Shown one piece after another: positions 1 through 7,389 of a DNA stretch of 7,501 nt. Origin of the DNA: Kordiimonadaceae bacterium (GTDB taxonomy: Bacteria; Pseudomonadota; Alphaproteobacteria; Sphingomonadales; Emcibacteraceae); the NCBI GenBank assembly GCA_018699075.1, contig JABIPV010000306.1, forward strand, positions 1-7,501, given 5' to 3'. Position 1 is the first letter of the stretch, and every line of letters starts with the position of its first letter. The position numbers were made by a program, and so were the translations under genes. Below the pieces are notes generated by a model. The model ran no database searches and had not been told where the DNA came from. It saw only the letters and a program-made list of their open reading frames with translations.

Positions 1-80
1 ATCCAATTAAGTTTTCATACCTTTATTGATTTCTCGGCTATGCGTCCTCCGCAAGGGCCTAACCTATTTCTTTTTGGAGT

Positions 81-205
81 ATCTGAATGTCCGCTTTGGG
101 TCGAAAGCAGACTCTCATAAATAATACAAAAAGGCATTTATCTGGCTTAATCTGAATGCTTTCTTTCAGCCAGAAGCAGACATTACGAATGTTCCATTTT
201 AGACC
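81..205 (+). repeat. Diverged copies of a dispersed 'MSALGxKQTL'-type repeat
   Basis: Two ungapped copies, 83-112 and 152-181, agree at 21 of 30 positions. Both begin CTGAATG and end AAGCAGAC, and they lie exactly 69 nt apart. A weaker third partial unit may occupy about 187-205 (GAATGTTCC...AGACC). The first copy is an inverted repeat: 89-97 pairs with 104-112 (one mismatch, C92/A109) around the loop 98-103. Translated from their ATGs the copies read MSALGRKQTL and MLSFSQKQTL. From memory, such peptides are common as spurious ORFs in proteobacterial, especially alphaproteobacterial, intergenic DNA. The second copy supplies the first in-frame ATG (156) ahead of the regulator gene, which argues against that ATG as the real start. 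Apart from this repeat I see no gene in 1-290. Confidence 0.6.
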
Positions 206-279
206 TATGGATGATTATGGTGGAATAGATGAAGCTTTTGAGTTATTTTTTAAATTGTTAAGAATTAATCGGGTTTATG

Positions 280-293
280 GGAGAGTGATTTTG
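280..293 (+). promoter_or_regulatory. Ribosome binding site and TTG start of the IclR-type gene
   Basis: GGAG at 280-283 sits 7 nt before TTG 291, a standard Shine-Dalgarno distance. The in-frame upstream starts ATG 156, 189 and 207 have no purine-rich motif at the right spacing, and GTG 285 lies too close to the GGAG. A start at 291 puts the basic GRPRKK stretch directly at the N-terminus, as in many IclR proteins. It also gives 265 residues, a normal family length, where the full open frame would give 310. This is inferred from sequence only. Confidence 0.6.
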
Positions 294-1088
294 TCTGCGG
301 GAAGACCAAGAAAAAAAGAAAAACCAGACGAGATTAAGTCGGTAGTCCTTACTTTTACCATTATTGAATTTTTGGCAAAGTGCGATAGGCCACTTGGTGT
401 AACTGAAATTGCAACTGCTCTAGACCTGGAAAAACCACGAGTTTATAGGCACCTGCGCACTCTTTCAGACATAGGTTATATTGATCAAGACTCAAGTACA
501 GACAAGTATTGCTTGAGCATGAAGTTCTTTTGGCTTGGAAAAGATGTAGAAAGTAAAATTGATCTAATAAGTGTTTCACGGCCGGCTATGCAGCAATTAA
601 AAGATACCCTCGGAACTGCCGTTACACTTTCCACCATAAGCGAAGATAATATTTGTGTTTTGGATATCTTACGTGGCTCATCGCAAATTGATATCAGCAC
701 ACGGCCGGGGTCAACTTTTCCGCTTCATGCTACTGCCCAAGGGAAAATAGCACTCGCCTTTGGTCATTCAAGTTTGCGGGATAAAATATCAAATAAAGCA
801 CTTGAAAAATTTACCACATATACCATCATTTCCGACGGCATTTTAGCAAAAGAAATTGAAAAGGTTAGATCGCAGAACTGGGCTATTGCGCCGGAAGAAA
901 TCACACTCGGCATAAATGCCCTTGCCGCACCAATACTAGATCATCACAATCAATTAGTAGGTACTATCGGCATTTTATCTTCCATTCATGAACTGACTAG
1001 TAAACCTACTATAAAACAGATTGAAGCGGTAAAAACCGCGGCTTTGGAAATATCAATTCGTCTTGGTTTTAAACGTGACAATGCTTAG
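291..1088 (+). CDS. IclR-family transcriptional regulator
   Basis: Cytoplasmic ligand-responsive DNA-binding protein, 265 residues from TTG 291. The open frame extends back to ATG 156, but that part lies in repeat DNA. A basic N-terminal arm (GRPRKK, residues 4-9) precedes a winged helix-turn-helix at about 18-80, with PLGVTEIATALDL and the recognition helix KPRVYRHLRTL at 48-58. The C-terminal effector-binding domain shows two family hallmarks, FPLHATAQGK (about 143-152) and an APEE...GINALAAPI stretch (about 200-215). It is the only gene on the plus strand and points at the catabolic operon, ending 4 nt inside the last gene. IclR proteins usually control adjacent catabolic genes and respond to a pathway substrate or intermediate, so it probably regulates this operon. 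Whether it activates or represses cannot be told from sequence, and the ligand is unknown. The family call is secure and the start less so. Confidence 0.92.
   Translation: MSAGRPRKKEKPDEIKSVVLTFTIIEFLAKCDRPLGVTEIATALDLEKPRVYRHLRTLSDIGYIDQDSSTDKYCLSMKFFWLGKDVESKIDLISVSRPAMQQLKDTLGTAVTLSTISEDNICVLDILRGSSQIDISTRPGSTFPLHATAQGKIALAFGHSSLRDKISNKALEKFTTYTIISDGILAKEIEKVRSQNWAIAPEEITLGINALAAPILDHHNQLVGTIGILSSIHELTSKPTIKQIEAVKTAALEISIRLGFKRDNA
1026..1039 (-). terminator. Weak hairpin just past the operon end, possible terminator
   Basis: A perfect 5-bp stem (GCGGT/ACCGC) with a 4-nt loop lies 46 nt beyond the aminotransferase stop, inside the 3' end of the regulator gene. On the minus strand no clean U-tract follows, only a short T-rich stretch further on. 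It is the only hairpin I found near the end of the minus-strand transcript. It may simply be a coding coincidence. Confidence 0.2.
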
Positions 1089-2464
1089 GAATTTTCCTCA
1101 TACCAACTGAGCACTTCATTCAATGAAAGCCCAACAATTTCAATTATTTTTTCGACTTCATCTTTCGATATTATAAACGGCGGCGCAAAAACAAGAGTAT
1201 TGCCAAGGGCACGGAGAATTAATCCGTGGCTTAAAGCTGCATCTTCTACTTTACGGCCCATCATTAAAGCAGGGTCAAAGCCGTCTTTTGTTTTTTTGTC
1301 TTTCACCAATTCAATAGACGCCATTAAACCTACCCCGCGTACATCACCGACCAAAGAGTGGTTTTTGAAACTATGTAATCCTTGGTGAAACAAGGGAGCG
1401 ACTTTTTTGATATTATCCAGCGTATTAAGTTCGTCATATTGGTTGAGGGTTTCAAGTGCAACTGCAGCACATACTGGGTGTCCGCTATAGGTGTAACCAT
1501 GACCGAAAATGCCTACTTTATCGCTGCCCTTTTTCATAGCCTGATAAATCTGTTCTGACACAAGTAATGCTGAAATTGGAAGGTAAGCCGAAGAAAGGCC
1601 TTTAGCGCATGTAATCATATCAGGTTTAATTCCATAAGTTTCACATCCCCAATAATTACCCGTGCGACCAAATCCGCAAATCACTTCATCAGCAATTAAT
1701 AAAATGTCGTATTTTTTAAGTACTTTTTGAAGTTTTTCAAAATATGTATCCGGCGGAACAATTACACCGCCTGTACCCATAACGGGCTCAGCAAAAAAGG
1801 CGGCAATTGTATCTGGGTCTTCTTGTAATATTTGTTTTTCTAAATTTTCAACACAGCGGTCGGCGAATTCTATTTCTGTTTCCCCCTCATTTGCAAAACG
1901 GTAAAAGTTTGGATTATCCGTATGAAGAATTCCTTCAATGGGTAAATCGAACTGCGCATGCATGAGCGGAAGCCCAGTTAAGCTGGCAGCCGCAATCGTT
2001 GTGCCGTGATAAGATCCATGACGGCCAATAATTTTTTTCTTACCTGTTTTTCCTTTGGCATTTTGATAATACCAAACTAGCTTTATGGCCGTATCGACCG
2101 CTTCTGAACCAGAATTTTGAAAAATAACTTTGGACATTGGTACTGGCGCAACTTCAAGCAGTTTTGCCGCCAGTTCAATGGTCGGATTATTTGATTTATT
2201 AGCAAATGTTTGAAAATAAGGAAGTTCATCCATTTGCTTTGCAGCAGCATCCTTTATTGCTTGGTTATTATACCCCAATGTCACACACCAAAGACCCGCT
2301 ACACTATCAAGATATTTATTTCCCTGATCATCAAAAACGTGAACCCCTTCACCGCCCTCAATGATCATAGGTCCGAACTTTTCCTGAGCTGTCAGGTTTG
2401 ATTGTGGATGGATATATGAATTAATGTCTAGTTCTGCTTTAGTTGTCATTTTATTTGCTCGCAT
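1085..2464 (-). CDS. Class III PLP-dependent omega-aminotransferase
   Basis: Fold-type I transaminase of 459 residues, normal length for the family. It resembles the amine:pyruvate transaminases (Chromobacterium violaceum omega-TA, putrescine/SpuC and beta-alanine types). Visible motifs are LWCVTLGY (58-65), the phosphate-binding NSGSE (117-121), YHG (152-154), FFAEPVMGTGG (223-233), DEVICGFGRTG (259-269, D259 contacting the pyridine nitrogen), the Schiff-base lysine K288 in CAKGLSS, and HGYTYSGHPVCAA (322-334). R418 in ILRALGN may bind the acceptor carboxylate. It probably converts the amine from the upstream decarboxylase to an aldehyde. It starts 6 nt after the aldehyde dehydrogenase stop, so the two are co-transcribed. 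ATG 2464 and ATG 2449 (MTTK...) both have poor ribosome sites and I cannot choose between them. Its end overlaps the regulator gene by 4 nt. Substrate is inferred; a diamine or beta-alanine is possible. Confidence 0.93.
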   Translation of the reverse strand: MRANKMTTKAELDINSYIHPQSNLTAQEKFGPMIIEGGEGVHVFDDQGNKYLDSVAGLWCVTLGYNNQAIKDAAAKQMDELPYFQTFANKSNNPTIELAAKLLEVAPVPMSKVIFQNSGSEAVDTAIKLVWYYQNAKGKTGKKKIIGRHGSYHGTTIAAASLTGLPLMHAQFDLPIEGILHTDNPNFYRFANEGETEIEFADRCVENLEKQILQEDPDTIAAFFAEPVMGTGGVIVPPDTYFEKLQKVLKKYDILLIADEVICGFGRTGNYWGCETYGIKPDMITCAKGLSSAYLPISALLVSEQIYQAMKKGSDKVGIFGHGYTYSGHPVCAAVALETLNQYDELNTLDNIKKVAPLFHQGLHSFKNHSLVGDVRGVGLMASIELVKDKKTKDGFDPALMMGRKVEDAALSHGLILRALGNTLVFAPPFIISKDEVEKIIEIVGLSLNEVLSWYEENS

Positions 2465-2470
2465 TTTTCT

Positions 2471-3976
2471 TTAATTAAGTTTCATCAGAACGGTTTTATC
2501 TTCCAAGTAACCATCAATGGAAGCCTTGCCTAGTTCGCGGCCAATACCAGATTGTTTAACTCCACCAAATGGTAAATTTGGATCAAAAACATTATGACAA
2601 TTCACCCAAACTGTTCCTGCCTGTATATTGGCTGCTAAATCATGAGCTGACCTTAAATCTTGTGTCCATACACTTGCTGCTAAGCCGTAACGGGTATCAT
2701 TGGCTAGTCTCAATACTTCATCATCATCATCAAATGGCATGGCGCATACCACAGGACCAAAAATTTCTTCTTGAACCACCTTCATATTTTGCTTTGTTTT
2801 AAGCACTGTTGGGGCAATGAAGTATCCGTTACCATCTAATTGTGTCCCTCCGGTCATTACTTCTGCACCTTCTTCGATGCCAGATTTTATAAAACCAAAT
2901 ACCCGGTCGCGTTGTTCGGCGGAAACAAGTGGCCCCATACCGCACGCGGCATCATAACCAGGTTGAACATTGATGTTTTCAGCGAATTTAGCAACGCCGC
3001 TCACCACTTCATCAAAAATTGATTTATGAATATACAGCCGTGATCCCGCTGTGCAGGTTTGGCCTTGGTTGAAGAATATAGCCATTGATGCACCGAAAAT
3101 TGCGGCTTCAATATTGGCATCTTGACGAATGATAATTGGTGATTTTCCACCTAGCTCTAACGTAAAGCGCTTCATTTGTTCAACGGCAGTTCGACCAACA
3201 ATTTTGCCAGTTTCAACAGAACCTGTGAATGTGACTTTATTAACGTCTGGATGTGAGACGAGAGAATTTCCAGCTTCCGTGCCCAAACCAGTAACAATAT
3301 TTACTGCGCCAGCTGGGAAGCCAGCTTCGATAATTAGTTCAGCCAAAATAAGTGCAGATAAAGATGTTTGTTCCGCAGGTTTTAAAACCACGGTACACCC
3401 AGTTGCAAGGGCAGGTGCAATTTTCCAGATCGCCATAGATAGCGGGAAGTTCCATGGCACGATAGCACCAACGACACCCACAGGCTGTTTCTTTACATAT
3501 GCATGAAATTCTGCGCCCGGCATGTGTGGCGCAGAAATATCGAGCGTAGAACCCATAATTTTAGTGGCCCATCCGGCCATATATCGCACGAAATTAACGC
3601 TGCTACCCACATCACCGTTTCTGGCAATTATCAGAGACTTACCATTATCGATACTTTCAATTTCTGAAAGTCGTTCAGCATTTTGTTCCATTAAATCTGC
3701 AAGTCGCAAAAGCAGAGATTGTCTGATTAGCGGCGTTGCTTTTGACCAGTTCTTAAAGGCCTCAGTGGCGGCGTCAACGGCATTATCCACATCAGCTTCA
3801 TTTCCCGCAGCGATTTGACTGACAACATTTCCCGATGCTGGATCATACACGTCAATATACTTACCTGAAGCCGGTTCGACCCATTCATTATTAATCATTA
3901 GTTTTTGCTGGCGGTCTAAAAAGTTTTTGTTTTTGACCACAAGTGGGTTTGATTGCGAATTAATTTTGTTGTTCAT
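2471..3976 (-). CDS. NAD(P)+-dependent aldehyde dehydrogenase, phenylacetaldehyde dehydrogenase-like
   Basis: Cytosolic ALDH-superfamily enzyme of 501 residues that oxidises an aldehyde to a carboxylate. The catalytic set is complete: N176 in PWNFP, K199 in VLKPAEQT, FTGSVETGK (250-258) in the cofactor fold, general base E274 in LELGGKSP, nucleophile C308 in FNQGQTC, and E404 in EEIFGPVV. The C-terminus carries PFGGVKQSGIGRE (469-481). From memory it resembles E. coli FeaB (phenylacetaldehyde dehydrogenase) in places beyond the common ALDH motifs: FLDRQ near residue 19, EADVDNAV (60-67), the RYMAGWATKI region, and GTVWVNCH with DPNLPFGG. That suggests an aryl- or alkyl-acetaldehyde substrate, as expected after the decarboxylase and transaminase. 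AGGAA at 3982-3986 lies 5 nt before the ATG, which supports this start. Other ALDH substrates, such as gamma-aminobutyraldehyde, are not excluded. Confidence 0.93.
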   Translation of the reverse strand: MNNKINSQSNPLVVKNKNFLDRQQKLMINNEWVEPASGKYIDVYDPASGNVVSQIAAGNEADVDNAVDAATEAFKNWSKATPLIRQSLLLRLADLMEQNAERLSEIESIDNGKSLIIARNGDVGSSVNFVRYMAGWATKIMGSTLDISAPHMPGAEFHAYVKKQPVGVVGAIVPWNFPLSMAIWKIAPALATGCTVVLKPAEQTSLSALILAELIIEAGFPAGAVNIVTGLGTEAGNSLVSHPDVNKVTFTGSVETGKIVGRTAVEQMKRFTLELGGKSPIIIRQDANIEAAIFGASMAIFFNQGQTCTAGSRLYIHKSIFDEVVSGVAKFAENINVQPGYDAACGMGPLVSAEQRDRVFGFIKSGIEEGAEVMTGGTQLDGNGYFIAPTVLKTKQNMKVVQEEIFGPVVCAMPFDDDDEVLRLANDTRYGLAASVWTQDLRSAHDLAANIQAGTVWVNCHNVFDPNLPFGGVKQSGIGRELGKASIDGYLEDKTVLMKLN

Positions 3977-4055
3977 CTTGGTTCCTGATTAAATGTTTAT
4001 GAGGGCTGTTATACTTGTTATTGATATATTTTGCAAAAAGAAATAATATATTTTA
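3977..4055 (-). promoter_or_regulatory. A/T-rich intergenic gap with a candidate sigma-70 promoter and palindrome
   Basis: This is the only sizeable gap in the minus-strand cluster; its neighbours abut within 0-11 nt. Read on the minus strand it holds TTGCAA (4031-4036), a 17-nt spacer and TATAAC (4008-4013). The -10 matches five of six consensus bases and the -35 four of six. The expected transcript start near 4001 would leave a leader of about 25 nt, including the AGGAA ribosome site at 3982-3986. A perfect 10-bp palindrome, TTTTGCAAAA (4029-4038), covers the -35, and an AAAATATAT element occurs twice nearby. An operator for the local IclR-type regulator is plausible, but nothing here proves binding. 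Confidence 0.45.
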
Positions 4056-5534
4056 TTAGGATATATTACGAGCGATCGAAAGAATTCTATCAGGCAAATC
4101 ATCTATATCCTGATCCGTGGTTCGAAAATTCGTGATGCAAACTCTGATTAGGTATTTTCCATTTACGGTGGCATGAGAAGGATATGCCCAGGCCTCTTCT
4201 TGAAGCGTGCTTAAAATTTCACGGTTCAAATTATTGAGAATTTCTTCATCTTGAATTTCTGGGGGGTGATAGCGAAATGTAGTAATGCTCAATCCATGAC
4301 TGACTGCTTCCAATTCAGGGTGCTGTCCAACTAACTGATAAAGTTTTTCTGCTTGGCGAATATTGTTGCCGATCATTTTTGCGTAACCATCTCTACCGGC
4401 ACGTTTCAAACACATCCAAACTTTTAAGGCGCGAAAACCACGTGAAGTTTGAACCCCTTGAGCGCGGTAGGCTACTGGTAAAGCGTCTTCATCTCCCGCT
4501 TCAGGATAATAAGTAGTGTCATGTGAAAAACTATCCACAAGATGTTGTCGGTTACGAAGTAGCACGCAACCCGCTTCAAATGGTACATAAAGCCATTTGT
4601 GAGCATCCATAGCAACTGAGTCCGCGAGGCCAATCCCTGAAAGTTCATTTGATACCGCCGGAACGCATGCGGACACGGCCCCATAAGCACCATCAATATG
4701 AAACCAGATTTTATGTTGTCTGCAAATTTCAGCTATCTCATTAAGTGGGTCAATAGCGCCAGTGCTAACGGTACCTGCGGATGCTATAACTGCGAGCGGT
4801 AAAAATCCTTGCTCTATGTCATTTTGAATTGATTTCTGTAATGCATCTATATCCATACGCAGGTTATCATCGGTTGCTACCCGGGTAATTGCACTTTCGC
4901 CAAATCCCATAATATCTAGCGCCTTTTCTAACCAAGCATGTGTTTCAGCCGTGGTATAAAATTTGGACTTTTCCGCACCTTTATAATTGTTACCCTGTTC
5001 ACGAATTTCAGCACCGAAGCGTGCGCGCTTAGCGGCAAGAAGTCCTGTGATATTTGCCATGGTGCCACCGCTTACTAATAATCCGCCAGAATTACAGTTA
5101 GGATCATTGGGAAAATTTAATAAATCACCGATCCATCCTACCGCTTGCCTTTCAATTTCAGACGCAACAGGTGCAACCGTCCATGTACAAACATTGGCAT
5201 TGATCGATGACGCCAATAAATCACCAAGCGCACCAATCGGGCTAGCCGAGCCGTTGACGTAGCCCCAAAATCGTGGATGACCGTTAAATAATGATTGCTC
5301 AAGCAGTAAATCTGAAATTTCGCCAATAACATCATCCGTAGATGATTCGGAATTTGGCAGTGAACCGGCCCCTAAAATATCGCGCGCAACTTTAGCACCA
5401 TTAGGCTTATGAACATCGCGTTCACTTATACCTGCAAGAAAGTCGGCTATTTTATCGACTAATTTATGGGCTGCTTGACGAAACTCTTCTGCATCCATGT
5501 CTAAAGGAGCGCGGGGTTCTTTTTGATTTGTCAT
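4056..5534 (-). CDS. PLP-dependent group II decarboxylase, aromatic-L-amino-acid type
   Basis: Cytosolic decarboxylase of 492 residues that converts an L-amino acid to its amine and CO2. Family landmarks in order: HPRFWGYVNGSASP (86-99), NVCTWTVAPVASEIE (114-128), the cofactor phosphate loop GGLLVSGGTMAN (150-161), ETHAW with H199 stacking on the ring, AGTVSTGAIDP (253-263), HIDGAYGA (279-286) with D281 binding the pyridine nitrogen, and the Schiff-base lysine K313 in DAHKWLYVPFE. The mobile catalytic loop leads into VQTSRGFRALK (361-371). Y356 in VAYRAQG appears to match the animal DOPA decarboxylase loop tyrosine that favours decarboxylation over oxidative aldehyde formation. It begins 11 nt after the TRAP permease stop, with an AAGAG-type ribosome site. 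Phenylalanine, tyrosine, DOPA or tryptophan are plausible substrates given the neighbours. Glutamate, aspartate or diaminobutyrate relatives cannot be excluded by motif alone. Confidence 0.88.
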   Translation of the reverse strand: MTNQKEPRAPLDMDAEEFRQAAHKLVDKIADFLAGISERDVHKPNGAKVARDILGAGSLPNSESSTDDVIGEISDLLLEQSLFNGHPRFWGYVNGSASPIGALGDLLASSINANVCTWTVAPVASEIERQAVGWIGDLLNFPNDPNCNSGGLLVSGGTMANITGLLAAKRARFGAEIREQGNNYKGAEKSKFYTTAETHAWLEKALDIMGFGESAITRVATDDNLRMDIDALQKSIQNDIEQGFLPLAVIASAGTVSTGAIDPLNEIAEICRQHKIWFHIDGAYGAVSACVPAVSNELSGIGLADSVAMDAHKWLYVPFEAGCVLLRNRQHLVDSFSHDTTYYPEAGDEDALPVAYRAQGVQTSRGFRALKVWMCLKRAGRDGYAKMIGNNIRQAEKLYQLVGQHPELEAVSHGLSITTFRYHPPEIQDEEILNNLNREILSTLQEEAWAYPSHATVNGKYLIRVCITNFRTTDQDIDDLPDRILSIARNIS

Positions 5535-5545
5535 TTTAAAATCTC

Positions 5546-6853
5546 TTACCCATATAAGTTAGGAATGAACAAAGATATAATAGGAACGAAAATCAGCAAC
5601 GCCACAACAATAACTTCGCATCCTAAAAACCATACTGTTCCTTTAAAAATGGTGCCAAGTTTAATTGTGTCACCAACAACATTTTTGATAGCGTAAACAT
5701 TCATTCCTACCGGCGGGGTGAGCAGTCCAATTTCAATAAATTTCACTACAAGTACACCAGTCCAGATCAAATTCATTTCAAGCCCCCGAAATATCGGAAG
5801 CATAATAGGTAACGTCAGCAACAATATTCCAAGCGGATCAAGAAACATTCCAAGGATGAGAAAGATCACCATAGCAAATATAACAGCTGATAGCTGACCG
5901 CCAACCCAGATGGTCGCTAAATCGCTAATAGCTTCTGTCGTCCCCGTGATCGCAAGGAAGCGGGTAAACATAATAGCGCCAACTGCAATCCAAAGTAGGC
6001 TAGTTGTGCTCACAAGTGTGTCCAGCAAACTCTTTTTAAACACGTCAACCGACATGCGTCCTTGAAGTGATGTTATTATGAAGATCACCATGGCACCAAA
6101 GGCGCCGCCTTCTGTCGCCGTGATTATGCCAAAGGCAAATCCCGTAAGCAGGCTGGCAATTAGAATGAATATCGGCCAAATGGGCATTATTGATTTAAAT
6201 CGCATCGACCAGGTCACATCGAGTTCAATTCTTGGTGCAAGTGATGGGTTTAACCAGCAACGGGTGACGATCATGAAGGTATATACCCCAACCGTAAGCA
6301 AGCCCGGCAATATACCAGCCATGAATAATTTGGTCACTGATACTTCTGCAAAAATTCCGTAAATGATAAAAGTGATTGACGGTGGTATCATGTTTCCAAC
6401 GGTACCCGCACTTGCGACCACGCCGGATGCCAGCCCTTTTTCATATTTTGCGTTCAGCATTTCAGGAATGGTAATCCGTCCCATTGTCGCGGCGGTAGCT
6501 AAGCTTGAACCGGAAGCGGCGGCAAATCCAGCACAGGAAAAGTTAGCAGCAACCGCCAAACCGCCCGGCACGCTGATCAGCCATAACCTTGCCGCATGGA
6601 AAAGTTCGCTGGCCAGTCGTGTGTGTTGCGCGATGCAACCCATAAGAATAAACATTGGAATAGCAGAAAATGACCAATGTGCCGCAAAATGAAAAGGCTC
6701 AATTTGAACTAGACTAATGGCAACATCTGGCCCTTTAGCAAGGCTCAAACCGATCACAGCCACACCAAATAAAGAAAAACCAATAGGAACTCTAAATGCC
6801 AGTAAAACTAAAAGCAGGCCTATACCAGCAAAACCTATTTCAATATCTGCCAT
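5546..6853 (-). CDS. dctM: TRAP transporter large permease (DctM subunit)
   Basis: Integral inner-membrane transport subunit of 435 residues, typical for DctM. It forms the cation-coupled (usually Na+) translocation path, working with a small permease and a periplasmic binding protein. Hydrophobic segments run through the whole length, consistent with eleven or twelve helices. Family hallmarks are PMFILMGCIAQ (66-76), a Gly/Ala/Ser-rich re-entrant stretch with AAASGSSLATAATMG (111-125), GNMIPPSITFIIYG (153-166), ITATEGGAFGA (244-254), GMFLDPLGILLLTLPIMLPI (335-354), and EIGLLTPPVGMNVYAIK (374-390). Its ATG directly abuts the small-permease TAA, and a strong GGAGGA ribosome site lies inside the end of that gene. 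This indicates translational coupling. The decarboxylase follows 11 nt downstream. TRAP ligands almost always carry a carboxylate, so the amino acid is a likelier cargo than its amine. Substrate is inference. Confidence 0.95.
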   Translation of the reverse strand: MADIEIGFAGIGLLLVLLAFRVPIGFSLFGVAVIGLSLAKGPDVAISLVQIEPFHFAAHWSFSAIPMFILMGCIAQHTRLASELFHAARLWLISVPGGLAVAANFSCAGFAAASGSSLATAATMGRITIPEMLNAKYEKGLASGVVASAGTVGNMIPPSITFIIYGIFAEVSVTKLFMAGILPGLLTVGVYTFMIVTRCWLNPSLAPRIELDVTWSMRFKSIMPIWPIFILIASLLTGFAFGIITATEGGAFGAMVIFIITSLQGRMSVDVFKKSLLDTLVSTTSLLWIAVGAIMFTRFLAITGTTEAISDLATIWVGGQLSAVIFAMVIFLILGMFLDPLGILLLTLPIMLPIFRGLEMNLIWTGVLVVKFIEIGLLTPPVGMNVYAIKNVVGDTIKLGTIFKGTVWFLGCEVIVVALLIFVPIISLFIPNLYG

Positions 6854-7387
6854 TTATAAATCCTCCACTGAATTAGAGGGGTTTATTAGCCTGTCCGCGC
6901 GTTTAAGCGTATCTAACGCATATGAAAAAGCCATTGCGCCAATACCGAAGGGCAGAAAAAAGCGGCTCGGCCAAACGGTGAGAAAACCATCACCCGATTC
7001 CCATACTTCATTGATCGAATAACTGTGGATGGCAGCGACTGCCGTTTCGTAGCTTATCCAAATGGATAATGCCGTGACAAAGATGGCTGCCGCTAACTCG
7101 ATCACTTGTTTCATTTGCTCAGATAATTTTTGAGTGAATAGCTCTACAGAGATATGAGCTTTCTGATGGGTAACATAAGCAAGCGATAAGAACGACACCG
7201 CAACCATATCGTAGGCAGAAACAATTTCAGTAACTCCGCCAAGTGGCTGGCCTAAAAAATGACGCGAATATATACCTGCAACTATATGAAGCATCATAGC
7301 GACAATTGAAAGTCCGGCAGCGGAACAAAGTATCAGTGCTATTGTGTGGTCAATTCTATCTAGTTTTTTATAAAAATCACTACTCAT
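6854..7387 (-). CDS. dctQ: TRAP transporter small permease (DctQ subunit)
   Basis: Inner-membrane protein of 177 residues, the usual size for DctQ, which assembles with DctM. Four hydrophobic helices are visible at about 14-36, 53-73, 95-115 and 139-160. Family-like elements include GIYSRHFLGQPLGGVTEI (38-55), the loop motif THQKAHISVELF (73-84) after the second helix, and the amphipathic stretch QKLSEQMKQVIEL before the third. The ATG at 7387 follows a GGAAGAG ribosome site by 8 nt and lies 2 nt after the stop of the gene upstream. The end abuts DctM with no spacer. Gene order and spacing fit a classical dctPQM operon. Confidence 0.9.
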   Translation of the reverse strand: MSSDFYKKLDRIDHTIALILCSAAGLSIVAMMLHIVAGIYSRHFLGQPLGGVTEIVSAYDMVAVSFLSLAYVTHQKAHISVELFTQKLSEQMKQVIELAAAIFVTALSIWISYETAVAAIHSYSINEVWESGDGFLTVWPSRFFLPFGIGAMAFSYALDTLKRADRLINPSNSVEDL

Positions 7388-7389
7388 GA

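Noticed and set aside
1..120. Plus-strand frame open from the left edge to TAA 118-120, possibly the tail of an upstream gene (peptide includes LSFHTFIDFSAMRPPQ).
   Set aside because: The last third lies in the dispersed repeat, no family is recognisable in about 39 residues, and an open run this short at a window edge is unremarkable.
238..262. Possible promoter for the regulator (TTGAGT ... TAAGAA).
   Set aside because: The -10 match is poor and the spacing is 15 nt. A/T-rich DNA gives such matches by chance.
156..290. N-terminal extension of the IclR-type protein from ATG 156.
   Set aside because: It begins in a repeat copy, has no ribosome site, and makes the protein longer than its family. 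TTG 291 is better supported.
2718..2732. Short TCA/GAT trinucleotide tract (four GAT codons on the minus strand).
   Set aside because: It encodes a surface Asp run (FDDDDE) in the dehydrogenase, is in frame, and is too short to count as a phase-variable repeat.
3129..3506. Plus-strand 125-residue open frame opposite the aldehyde dehydrogenase.
   Set aside because: It is the antisense shadow of a well-conserved dehydrogenase and resembles no known protein. The same holds for the open frames at 3522-3818, 4987-5262, 6078-6362, 6363-6692 and 6717-7022.
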